From positions 1 to 7,689 of the forward strand of contig CAJACJ010000402.1 in NCBI GenBank assembly GCA_903938205.1: 7,689 nt of DNA. The letters are read 5' to 3'. Under the pieces are notes generated by a model that had not been told where the DNA came from, did not search any database, and was given only the letters and a program-made list of their open reading frames with translations. The translations under genes were made by a program, and so were the position numbers. How positions within the stretch are numbered: position 1 is the stretch's first letter; each line of letters opens with the position of its first letter. This document shows, in pieces, positions 1-6,213 of the stretch. The DNA comes from an uncultured bacterium (GTDB taxonomy: Bacteria > Planctomycetota > Phycisphaerae > Phycisphaerales > SM1A02).

Positions 1-1076
1 AGTGGAGGAAAAAATCCGCAACGTTCCAACGGTTCAGCCAACGATTGACCCGTGGTGACTTTCTCTTCCACTTCTTCAATGGCAGTCATAAGGACGGCGT
101 TGCCAAGCGTGTCTTTGGTAATTCGCAGCGATTGTAAAATAGGTAAGCCCGCGCTTACAAGCGTGCCCAACGTTCTAGTGAAGCGTGCCACGGCCACATC
201 GCGAAGTAATTTTCCAAGTAGCGGTGTTCGCAGTAGGGCATAGTCCTTCATGCGTCTGTGCTCGGCGTCTTGAAGCCAGCGCTTCACGCCTGTGATGGCG
301 CCAATGACAATGATAAAAAGCAGCCACCAGAAATTCGACATAAACCAGGCGAAACCAAGCAGAATTCGTGTTGGAAGCGGCAGGATCATTCCAGGCTGAG
401 CCGCCAGTGGAATCATGAGTTGCGGCAAAATCACGGTGACCAACAACGTGACGCTGGCCAAAATAAGTCCGGCCACAATCATTGGGTACACGGTGGCGCC
501 GATTAATTCTCTTTTTAATTCGACGGCGCGATCCAGTAAATCAGCCAGTTGATGCAGCACTTCTGGCATGCGCCCACTAGCGTCGGCGGCGCGCGCCATG
601 CCAATGACCATGTCGTCAAAGGGAGCACCGAACGCTTTCATGGCTTCATACAGCGGTTGACCTGCCTCTACTTTTGCAATGAGCGCGTCCAAAATCACAG
701 GCTGTGATTTGCCTGGCGCTTGTTTGCGCACAATTTTAAGCGCTTGCATTAATGGCAAGCCGGCTTCGATTGCGGTGGCCAGTTCGCGAATCAAGTTTGA
801 CATATCCGATCGCGACAGAGTGGGGCGGCGAGGACCCAATGTCATCCAACTTGGCAAAGTGATTTGGGTGGAACCCATGGATGAATCTTGTGCCTTGGCA
901 GACTTCATTGCCACTGGGCGCGCTATTACAGTGGGGGCATCGTCCGATTCAATCTTCAACGGCGTTAGACCGCGGCTTTGCACCAAGCGCAACGCGGATG
1001 CACGATCCGATGCCACAACAACTCCGCTTGCTTCAGCGCCGCTGCGATCAAGTCCGTCATATCGCCATGAGGCCAT
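1..1076 (-). CDS. gspF: Type II secretion / type IV pilus inner-membrane platform protein, GspF/PilC family (3' end cut by window edge)
   Basis: The minus-strand frame from the ATG at 1074-1076 stays open to the left edge, giving 358 whole codons without a stop. GspF/PilC proteins form the inner-membrane platform on which the GspE/PilB ATPase acts. Residues 1-45 match the usual N-terminal 'Y-x-G-x-x-x-x-G' and 'A-L-x-x-x-G-L-x-P-L' pattern. A linker follows, and the first cytoplasmic T2SSF domain runs from about 88 to 195 ('LATAIEAGLPLMQAL' near 99-113). The conserved YP (197-198) opens a membrane helix at about 197-219, and a second helix lies at about 236-262. The second T2SSF domain starts near 296, with 'LVSAGLPILQSL' at 306-317. 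Family members are about 400 residues, so the last 40-50, including the final helix, are missing. The start lies 2 nt after the gspE stop, with GGAAG (1083-1087) 6 nt upstream, which implies translational coupling. Whether the machine is T2SS or a pilus cannot be settled here. Confidence 0.95.
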   Translation of the reverse strand, partial: MASWRYDGLDRSGAEASGVVVASDRASALRLVQSRGLTPLKIESDDAPTVIARPVAMKSAKAQDSSMGSTQITLPSWMTLGPRRPTLSRSDMSNLIRELATAIEAGLPLMQALKIVRKQAPGKSQPVILDALIAKVEAGQPLYEAMKAFGAPFDDMVIGMARAADASGRMPEVLHQLADLLDRAVELKRELIGATVYPMIVAGLILASVTLLVTVILPQLMIPLAAQPGMILPLPTRILLGFAWFMSNFWWLLFIIVIGAITGVKRWLQDAEHRRMKDYALLRTPLLGKLLRDVAVARFTRTLGTLVSAGLPILQSLRITKDTLGNAVLMTAIEEVEEKVTTGQSLAEPLERCGFFPP

Positions 1077-1078
1077 GC

Positions 1079-2713
1079 TTAGCTTCCGTCCACTTCCTGG
1101 GTTGCGCGCATGACTTCCGCAATGGTTGTTTCGCCGGAGATGGCTTTATTCAGGCCGTCGTCACGCATGGAAATAAAACCCGCATCGACTAAACGATGCA
1201 ACTCCATGACCGAGTGACTTTCAGAGATCGCAGCGCGAAGTGCGGGATTCATGCGAACTAGTTCAAAGAATCCAAGTCGTCCACGGAATCCACTTCCGGA
1301 GCAGGCCTCACAACCGGCTCCCACGGTGACTTGGTCTTGAAAGCGTTCAAGAACCACCGGTGGAATGCGAACGCGATCATTCTCCGACATTGGAACCTTG
1401 TGCGCACAAGCCTTGCAAATTCTGCGACCAAGACGCTGCGCAAGCACACCCTCTAAAACGCTGGCAAGCAAATATGATTCCGCACCCATGTCCACAATAC
1501 GACCAACGCTAGAAAGCGCGTCGTTGGTGTGAAGCGTGCTCAGAATTAAATGGCCCGTGAGCGCGCTTCGAATTGCAATGTCAACGGTTTCCGCGTCGCG
1601 GATTTCGCCCACCAGAATCACGTCGGGGTCTTGGCGCAAAATGCTGCGCAATCCGCTTGCAAAAGTGAGTCCGCGTTTCGGATTCACTGGAATTTGATTG
1701 ATGCCCGCGAGTTCATATTCAACGGGGTCTTCAATCGTCAAGATTTTCTTGCGGGGGTCGTACAGTTTGCTCAGCGCCGCGTACAGCGTTGTGGTTTTTC
1801 CACTACCAGTTGGACCTGTCACCAACACTAATCCGTGTGGCTTGGCGATTAACTTGTCCATCATTAAAACTTGCTGCTCATGCATGCCCAAACTTTTCAG
1901 ATCCAATGGCAGCGATGACTTGTCTAAAATACGCATGACCACGCTCTCGCCATAAATGGTTGGCACGGTGGAAACGCGCAGGTCGACCTTGCGTCCTTCA
2001 AATCGCAAAGTGATGTGCCCGTCTTGCGGAAGATATCTCTCCGCAATGTTCATCATGGACATAATTTTGATGCGACCCATGATGGCGGGCTGCAAATGTT
2101 TTGGCGGACTTTGTTGTTCAATCAGCACGCCGTCAATGCGGTATTTCACCTTCAATTCGCCTTCAAACGGCTCAATGTGAATATCGCTGGTTCGCTTTTG
2201 AATGGCCTCAAGAATAAGAAGATTGACCAAGTTGACCAACGTGGGTTGCTCCGCCATGCGGTGCACATCGTCGGTTTGAATGGCGTCTAGATTTTGCTCG
2301 ACCTCATCCTTGTTTCCAGTGTTGCCAGCAAGACTTTCCGCCATGCGCGCCGCGGTGACGCCATATGACTGACGCATCAGTTCACCAAAAGCTTCAGGCG
2401 CAACGCCAACGCGTTCCAAAGGCATGTTGGCAATGGTCGCCGCTTCATCAACGGCATGCAGATCAAACGGATCCATCATGGCCGCGCGCAATCGACCCGA
2501 TGAGATTGAAAGTGGAATCACGCTCAGTCGTACGGCGACTTCAGATGGAATCAATCGAACGGCGTCGGCATCGGAAGGGATTGGCTTCGCCAGCCAAGTG
2601 AATCCAGCTGCAATACAGCGCTCTTGCGGCGTGGTCGCCGCCGCGGAGCGAAGCAAGGCTGCAACGGAGGCAACTCGCTCATGCGTACCACTACTGGGAA
2701 CATGGTTCGACAC
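1079..2713 (-). CDS. gspE: Secretion/pilus assembly ATPase, GspE/PulE/PilB family
   Basis: This 544-residue protein is a complete hexameric ATPase of the type II secretion / type IV pilus superfamily, which acts at the cytoplasmic face of the inner membrane together with GspF. Residues 25-120 resemble the N-terminal MshEN/T2SSE_N domain ('VIPLSISSGRLRAAMMDPFD'). The catalytic part has the lead 'RTSDIHIEP' (174-182), Walker A GPTGSGKT (300-307), Asp box 'ILTIEDPVEYE' (324-334), Walker B 'DVILVGEIRD' (364-373) and His box 'GHLILSTLHTND' (387-398). Two CxxC pairs, C433/C436 and C468/C471, form the zinc-binding tetracysteine motif typical of GspE/PilB and absent from PilT retraction ATPases. The start is the GTG at 2711-2713. 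The frame is closed by a stop at 2726-2728, so no longer protein is possible. No good Shine-Dalgarno sits before the GTG, so it may be translated by coupling to the gene 12 nt upstream. The length is near the family norm of about 500-580, and all visible catalytic residues are intact. Confidence 0.97.
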   Translation of the reverse strand: MSNHVPSSGTHERVASVAALLRSAAATTPQERCIAAGFTWLAKPIPSDADAVRLIPSEVAVRLSVIPLSISSGRLRAAMMDPFDLHAVDEAATIANMPLERVGVAPEAFGELMRQSYGVTAARMAESLAGNTGNKDEVEQNLDAIQTDDVHRMAEQPTLVNLVNLLILEAIQKRTSDIHIEPFEGELKVKYRIDGVLIEQQSPPKHLQPAIMGRIKIMSMMNIAERYLPQDGHITLRFEGRKVDLRVSTVPTIYGESVVMRILDKSSLPLDLKSLGMHEQQVLMMDKLIAKPHGLVLVTGPTGSGKTTTLYAALSKLYDPRKKILTIEDPVEYELAGINQIPVNPKRGLTFASGLRSILRQDPDVILVGEIRDAETVDIAIRSALTGHLILSTLHTNDALSSVGRIVDMGAESYLLASVLEGVLAQRLGRRICKACAHKVPMSENDRVRIPPVVLERFQDQVTVGAGCEACSGSGFRGRLGFFELVRMNPALRAAISESHSVMELHRLVDAGFISMRDDGLNKAISGETTIAEVMRATQEVDGS

Positions 2714-2719
2714 TGTTGA

Positions 2720-2735
2720 CGTGGATTACTCCACG
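2720..2735 (-). repeat. Small perfect hairpin over the stop codon between the exported-protein gene and gspE
   Basis: On the minus strand the sequence reads CGTGGA-GTAA-TCCACG, a perfect 6-bp stem with a 4-nt loop. The loop contains the TAA stop of the upstream gene (2726-2728). The hairpin fills most of the 12-nt gap and ends 7 nt before the gspE GTG. It has no T-tract, so a Rho-independent terminator is unlikely. It might affect coupling between the two genes or RNA stability, or it may be chance. Confidence 0.3.
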
Positions 2736-4030
2736 GTCCCCTGGGTCTTTGGCGCGTCTTGATCTCCAGCTGCGGCTCCCGGAGGAGCTTTCTTTGCACC
2801 CTCTGGATCGTTCGGCTTGCCTACATTTTCATACATGTTGGGAGTTGATGTGTTTGGTGGTGGCGGTCGCAGTCCAGGAATGCCTGCAGAGAGGCGCTCG
2901 GTTTGGTCTGGTGTGAGCAATTTCAAAACGCTCTCTCTGGTTTCTTGAACTAATTTATTTTTTTCGTTGCGCAACGGAATCAACAAATCAGGCGGAACTT
3001 CAGGCGCGCTTGATCCATCTTTCGCAGCCTTTTTCGCAGCGTTTGCAAGCATTTTGCGCTTGGATTTTGTTGGTTCATCAGCGCGCGTCGTGTCCAACAT
3101 GCGTGTTTGCAGCGTGTTAAAACTTTCGTCCCACGCAGTCTGCGCGGATTGAATGCCACTTTTTTGCTCGGCCGTGAGATCGTTCAGATTCAGAACAGCC
3201 GCAAAGAAACTTGAAAGTGGATCGGGTTGAAAAACTTCGCGATAGCCCTGTGAGAGCGCGCGTGTTCTGAAGTCTTGCGCGAAAGGCGCGGGTAAAAGCA
3301 AAGTGATTTTTTCAATGGAGTCGTCTTGGATATTGCGAACCACAACGCGCTCACTCATGATTTGACCTTGTAATTCACTTCCGGCTTGCATGTCCATGGT
3401 TTCCATGGCGGCCGTGAATTTAGGAAGTAGCGCGGTAATTCGTGCATCTCTCATTTTCAGAGCCGCGTCAAGAGCAAGTTCATATTGTTCCATGGCGGGA
3501 GCGGCGCTATCAAGAACATCTTGCTTGAGTTGCATTTGATTCAAAATTGAAATTAAATCCACGCCTTCACCAGACAAATCGGAATCATCAAGAGATCGTG
3601 TGCGTCGAACCGCACGTTCAAACTTGGGCCATCGTTCTTGTTGTGTTGGAGAAAGTTGGGTTTTGATACTGCTCATCAAATCCTCATAGAGTCGCTCTTT
3701 ATCCGGCATCCAATACTCAATTGGTGCAAGCAAACAGCGCATATCCATTGCGGCGCCATTTTTTTGTTTCTTGGCGGAGTTGATCATTTTTTCACGAATG
3801 GCATCTGTTCCAGTTTTGAAGGAATCTTTGTAATCCTCCAACAGACTCTGCACAATGGGTCGCTGCCAATCTTCAAGTTTCAAAGTCTCAACAATCATGG
3901 TCATGTCGCGAGGAAGCAAATCTGGCTTGAATGCCTCGCTAAACCCGGCCTTGCCGCCGAACTGAGCGGAGGCCAAAGGCGCAAGAATGAAGAGCGAAAG
4001 GGTGAGAACGGCGGGACGCAGAAATTTCAT
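2726..4030 (-). CDS. Exported protein of unknown function with LTxxQ-like helical motifs
   Basis: No named family is recognised with certainty. The 434-residue product starts MKF and has a clear Sec signal peptide: K2/R5, a hydrophobic stretch at 7-19, and an A-S-A cleavage site at 20-22 followed by Q23. The frame is open for 11 more codons upstream, but the ATG at 4030 is chosen because it has GGAG 6 nt upstream and places the signal peptide at the N-terminus. The mature part is mostly charged and helical. It carries repeated motifs like the LTxxQ motif of Spy/CpxP periplasmic proteins: 'LSPTQQERW' (126-134), 'LTAEQKSGI' (285-293) and 'LTPDQTERL' (372-380), with a looser 'LKLEDWQRP' near 50. 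The tail from about 386 is rich in Pro, Gly and Ala and looks disordered. There is a single cysteine, C99. Only 12 nt separate it from gspE on the same strand, so a periplasmic role near the secretion or pilus machine is possible, but this is inference. Confidence 0.8.
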   Translation of the reverse strand: MKFLRPAVLTLSLFILAPLASAQFGGKAGFSEAFKPDLLPRDMTMIVETLKLEDWQRPIVQSLLEDYKDSFKTGTDAIREKMINSAKKQKNGAAMDMRCLLAPIEYWMPDKERLYEDLMSSIKTQLSPTQQERWPKFERAVRRTRSLDDSDLSGEGVDLISILNQMQLKQDVLDSAAPAMEQYELALDAALKMRDARITALLPKFTAAMETMDMQAGSELQGQIMSERVVVRNIQDDSIEKITLLLPAPFAQDFRTRALSQGYREVFQPDPLSSFFAAVLNLNDLTAEQKSGIQSAQTAWDESFNTLQTRMLDTTRADEPTKSKRKMLANAAKKAAKDGSSAPEVPPDLLIPLRNEKNKLVQETRESVLKLLTPDQTERLSAGIPGLRPPPPNTSTPNMYENVGKPNDPEGAKKAPPGAAAGDQDAPKTQGTVE

Positions 4031-4036
4031 ACGGAT

Positions 4037-4040
4037 CTCC
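4037..4040 (-). promoter_or_regulatory. Shine-Dalgarno site fixing the start of the exported protein
   Basis: GGAG lies 6 nt before the ATG at 4028-4030 on the minus strand. It supports this start over the more distal in-frame start near 4063, which would put 11 extra residues before the signal peptide. Confidence 0.65.
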
Positions 4041-4097
4041 ATCGGAAAGGTGAATGTGTTCAAGGAACAGTTTGACGAGTAATCGAGAACGCAACAG

Positions 4098-4125
4098 CGG
4101 ATAGTTTCATTCGGGCAGATTTCAA
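4098..4125 (-). promoter_or_regulatory. Tentative promoter of the exported protein-gspE-gspF cluster
   Basis: In the 164-bp gap between the CoA-transferase stop and the exported-protein start, the minus strand carries TTGAAA (4120-4125), a 16-nt spacer and TATCCG (4098-4103). The -35 box matches five of six sigma-70 consensus bases, but the -10 box only three. An A/T-rich block (4121-4140) overlaps and precedes the -35 box. Initiation would give a leader of about 60 nt. The match is weak, and promoter consensus in this kind of organism is uncertain. Confidence 0.2.
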
Positions 4126-4194
4126 TTTTTTAAACAAAATCTTTGAGTGAGCAATTTGGCTCCGCCCATAATGTATGCGTAATCAGAATTTCGC

Positions 4195-4890
4195 TTAGCT
4201 CGGTCTGACTGTTCGCTGCTCGATGCGCTTTTGCGATTGGGTGACCACGATTCGATCCACAAAAATCCCGGGAGTGTGAATGCCATCAGGGTCTAGCGCC
4301 CCAAGTTCAACCATTTCTTCAACTTCTGCCACTGTGACTTTTCCGCAAGATGCCACCATTGGATTGAAATTTCTCGCGGTTTTTCGGTACACCAAGTTGC
4401 CGCTTGGATCCGCTTTCCATGCTTTGACCAGCGATAGGTCGGCGCGAATGCCCCGCTCAAGCACAAACAACTCACCGTCAAAAAGTTCAGTTGGTTTGCC
4501 ATCGGCCACAACTGTTCCCACACCTGTCTTTGTGTAGAAACCTGGAATGCCGGCGCCACCAGCGCGCATGCGTTCAGCCAAAGTCCCTTGCGGACAAAAT
4601 TCAAGTTCAAGTTCACCGCTCATGTATTGGCGCTCAAATTCTGCGTTCTCGCCAACATAACTTGACACCATGCGGCGCACTTGGCGCGTCTGTAACAGCA
4701 AGCCAAGACCCCAATCATCAATGCCCGCATTGTTGCTGATACAAGTTAATTCTTTGGCGCCGCTGTCGCGTAACGCAAGAATGAGTTGCTCCGGTATGCC
4801 GCACAGACCAAAGCCGCCAACCGCAATTTTCATTCCGTCGCGTGTCAGATTCGCTAAAGCCAACGCCGGAGTCTCAAAGACTTTATTCAT
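4195..4890 (-). CDS. scoA: 3-oxoacid (acetoacetate/succinyl) CoA-transferase subunit A, without an adjacent subunit B
   Basis: This 231-residue protein is the alpha subunit of a class I CoA-transferase of the ScoA/AtoD type. Together with subunit B, such enzymes move CoA between succinyl- or acetyl-CoA and 3-oxoacids such as acetoacetate. The CoA-transferase signature is present (D18-G19 followed by 'GGFGLCGIP' at 25-33), as are 'ISNNAG' (51-56), 'YRKTARNFNP' (168-177) and 'PDGIHTPGIFVDRI' (201-214). The length equals the family norm of about 230, so the gene looks intact. The frame extends to a TTG at 4935, but the ATG at 4890 matches the usual 'MNKV' family start. Neither start has a good Shine-Dalgarno. 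The catalytic glutamate of these enzymes lies in subunit B, which is normally encoded directly downstream. Here the downstream neighbour is an unrelated exported protein and the upstream neighbour is a divergent transporter. A distant subunit B, or a relic role, must be considered. The choice of scoA over atoD is uncertain. Confidence 0.93.
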   Translation of the reverse strand: MNKVFETPALALANLTRDGMKIAVGGFGLCGIPEQLILALRDSGAKELTCISNNAGIDDWGLGLLLQTRQVRRMVSSYVGENAEFERQYMSGELELEFCPQGTLAERMRAGGAGIPGFYTKTGVGTVVADGKPTELFDGELFVLERGIRADLSLVKAWKADPSGNLVYRKTARNFNPMVASCGKVTVAEVEEMVELGALDPDGIHTPGIFVDRIVVTQSQKRIEQRTVRPS

Positions 4891-4893
4891 GGT

Positions 4894-4898
4894 GGGAG
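4894..4898 (+). promoter_or_regulatory. Shine-Dalgarno site for the MFS transporter
   Basis: GGGAG lies 4 nt before the GTG at 4903. It supports that codon as the transporter start, although a TTG at 4927 preceded by AAGGG (4913-4917, 9-nt spacing) is an alternative. The site fills the tiny gap between the two divergent start codons. Confidence 0.5.
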
Positions 4899-4902
4899 TG
4901 TA

Positions 4903-6120
4903 GTGACCAGTCAAGGGTTGATAGGCTTGAGTCAACCAAAATCAACCGTGCGCATTGTCATTCTTCTCATCTTTCTTTCGGCTTTACCAGACGCGCTTGT
5001 TGTGCCGGTTTTAAAGGATCTTTTCGCGGATCGTTACGGTGTGTCCGCTGCGCAAGCGCAACTATTTTTAGCTGTGAATTTACTGGGCGCGCTGCTGGCT
5101 ATTCCGTTGGTGAAATTGCTGCGTCGGCGCATGTCGGGGTGGGCTGTGGTGAGTTCCACAGCGATTTTGGACGGCATTTTATTGGCGATTATGTGGCTGC
5201 CAATCGGATTCACGGGAACATTGGCTTTGCGCACAATTGAAGGCGCGGTCGATGTGGCCACATTCGCAGCGTTGTTTCAAATGCTCGGTCGAAGTGACCA
5301 ACAACATCGTGCGTGGAAGCTTGGGTTGGGCGCAACTGTTTTGGTGGCGGGCTTAGGCATCGGCGCAGTCCTTGGTGGATTTCTAACCAAGCTTGCGGGA
5401 AGCGCCGCGGTCACATTGATCGTGGGTTCCATTGCGTGCATCGCCACTGGAATTTTGGCGATCGCATTTCGCGCAACGCTGGCACGCATGGTCGCACTTG
5501 CAAAAAACGCCTCGTTGGAAATATCCATGGACGAGCCAGAGTTGCAAGTGAAGTTTGGAAAAATCTGGCCCATTTTATTCATGGCCGCTACGGATCGTGC
5601 GACAGGCGCAATTCTGACAGCGGTGTTTGCCAGTTTTTTGTTGAGCGGTTTGGGCTATACGCCTGAACAACGGGGAATGTTGGTGGGGTTGCCGCTGTTA
5701 TTGATGGCTATAGGCGCTGCTCCTGCCGGCTGGTTTGCCGATCGTTTTGGCGCACTGCAAACCCGCTCAGTAGTGGCGATTGTCTACGCGATCGCACTTG
5801 GAATAATGCCATTTCTTGGCTCAAACACGCTCGTTCTTGCGTTGGCATTGTTGATCCTTGGCGTGGCTGCCGCGCCACTTCTGCCCGCTTCACTTGCCTT
5901 GGTGTTAACAACAAATCGCGGCATGTCAGGGCTAGCTGCTTTTCGTGCAGCGGGCGATATTGGATATTTCACTGGCATTGTTGTTGCCATTGCCACAAGC
6001 GCCATGATTGATGCGGAGCAGTACAGCGTTCAAACAGGATTGGTGTGCGGGTTCGCGTTGCTGCATGCGGTTGTGACCGTCATTGCATGGCTGGCTTTGC
6101 GCGAACGCCCGCAAATGTAG
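4903..6120 (+). CDS. Major facilitator superfamily transporter, 12 predicted membrane helices
   Basis: This 405-residue protein is almost entirely hydrophobic and fits the MFS plan of six plus six helices. Helices are estimated at about 17-36, 53-72, 80-98, 104-126, 141-159, 165-188, 220-247, 257-275, 287-305, 308-332, 343-365 and 378-398, with a cytoplasmic loop at about 190-219. The second half keeps an MFS motif A ('GWFADRFGA', 276-284) between helices 8 and 9. The matching loop between helices 2 and 3 is only 'KLLRRRMSG', basic but without the usual D-R-x-G. Acidic D30 and D90 lie within helices 1 and 3, and proton-coupled drug or metabolite export is typical of similar proteins, but the substrate cannot be read from sequence. 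The GTG at 4903 has a Shine-Dalgarno-like GGGAG. The gene diverges from scoA with a 12-bp gap, hinting at shared control and perhaps transport of a small carboxylic acid, which is only a guess. Confidence 0.9.
   Translation: MTSQGLIGLSQPKSTVRIVILLIFLSALPDALVVPVLKDLFADRYGVSAAQAQLFLAVNLLGALLAIPLVKLLRRRMSGWAVVSSTAILDGILLAIMWLPIGFTGTLALRTIEGAVDVATFAALFQMLGRSDQQHRAWKLGLGATVLVAGLGIGAVLGGFLTKLAGSAAVTLIVGSIACIATGILAIAFRATLARMVALAKNASLEISMDEPELQVKFGKIWPILFMAATDRATGAILTAVFASFLLSGLGYTPEQRGMLVGLPLLLMAIGAAPAGWFADRFGALQTRSVVAIVYAIALGIMPFLGSNTLVLALALLILGVAAAPLLPASLALVLTTNRGMSGLAAFRAAGDIGYFTGIVVAIATSAMIDAEQYSVQTGLVCGFALLHAVVTVIAWLALRERPQM
4916..4937. repeat. Inverted repeat in the divergent scoA/MFS start region, possible operator
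   Basis: The perfect 6-bp arms GGTTGA (4916-4921) and TCAACC (4932-4937) are separated by 10 bp. A second small palindrome, TGAC-CA-GTCA, lies at 4904-4913, and AGTCAA occurs directly repeated at 4909-4914 and 4930-4935, 21 bp apart. All this is packed at the 5' end of the transporter gene, where a scoA promoter would have to lie. A weak scoA promoter is also visible on the minus strand (TTGATT at 4940-4945, 16-nt spacer, TATCAA at 4918-4923). An operator for a shared regulator is plausible but unproven. Confidence 0.3.
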
Positions 6121-6213
6121 TTCGGATTTTGTTTCACTTCACCAACATGAATTCTGAATTACATTTGTGAAATTGAAATGCAAATACACATTCGAAAGTG
6201 AAAGTGTTGAAAT

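Noticed and set aside
679..1113. Plus-strand open frame of 144 codons opposite gspF
   Set aside because: The minus-strand reading is a clear GspF with conserved motifs, and this frame is its antisense shadow.
3638..4075. Plus-strand open frame of 145 codons opposite the exported protein gene
   Set aside because: It is antisense to a gene with a signal peptide, a Shine-Dalgarno site and family-like motifs. Its own product is rich in Cys, His and Phe without any recognisable domain.
4117..4142. Inverted repeat AGATTT...AAATCT downstream of scoA as a terminator
   Set aside because: The 6-bp AT-rich stem has a 14-nt loop and no T-tract on the minus strand. It more likely reflects an A/T-rich upstream promoter region.
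4891..4935. Longer scoA start at the TTG (4935), adding 15 residues
   Set aside because: The family normally begins close to the 'MNKV' ATG at 4890, the extra residues do not resemble the family, and there is no Shine-Dalgarno before the TTG.
4842..5240. Plus-strand open frame of 132 codons overlapping the scoA start and the MFS gene
   Set aside because: It is a frame-shifted shadow of the MFS gene. The MFS frame shows twelve hydrophobic helices, while this one is Cys/Arg-rich with no pattern.
6121..6213. Possible bidirectional terminator between the convergent MFS and sigma genes
   Set aside because: TTTCAC (6132-6137) pairs with GTGAAA (6167-6172), and TTTCACTT pairs with AAGTGAAA (6196-6203), but the loops are long and no T-tract follows. 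Chance is likely in this AT-rich gap.
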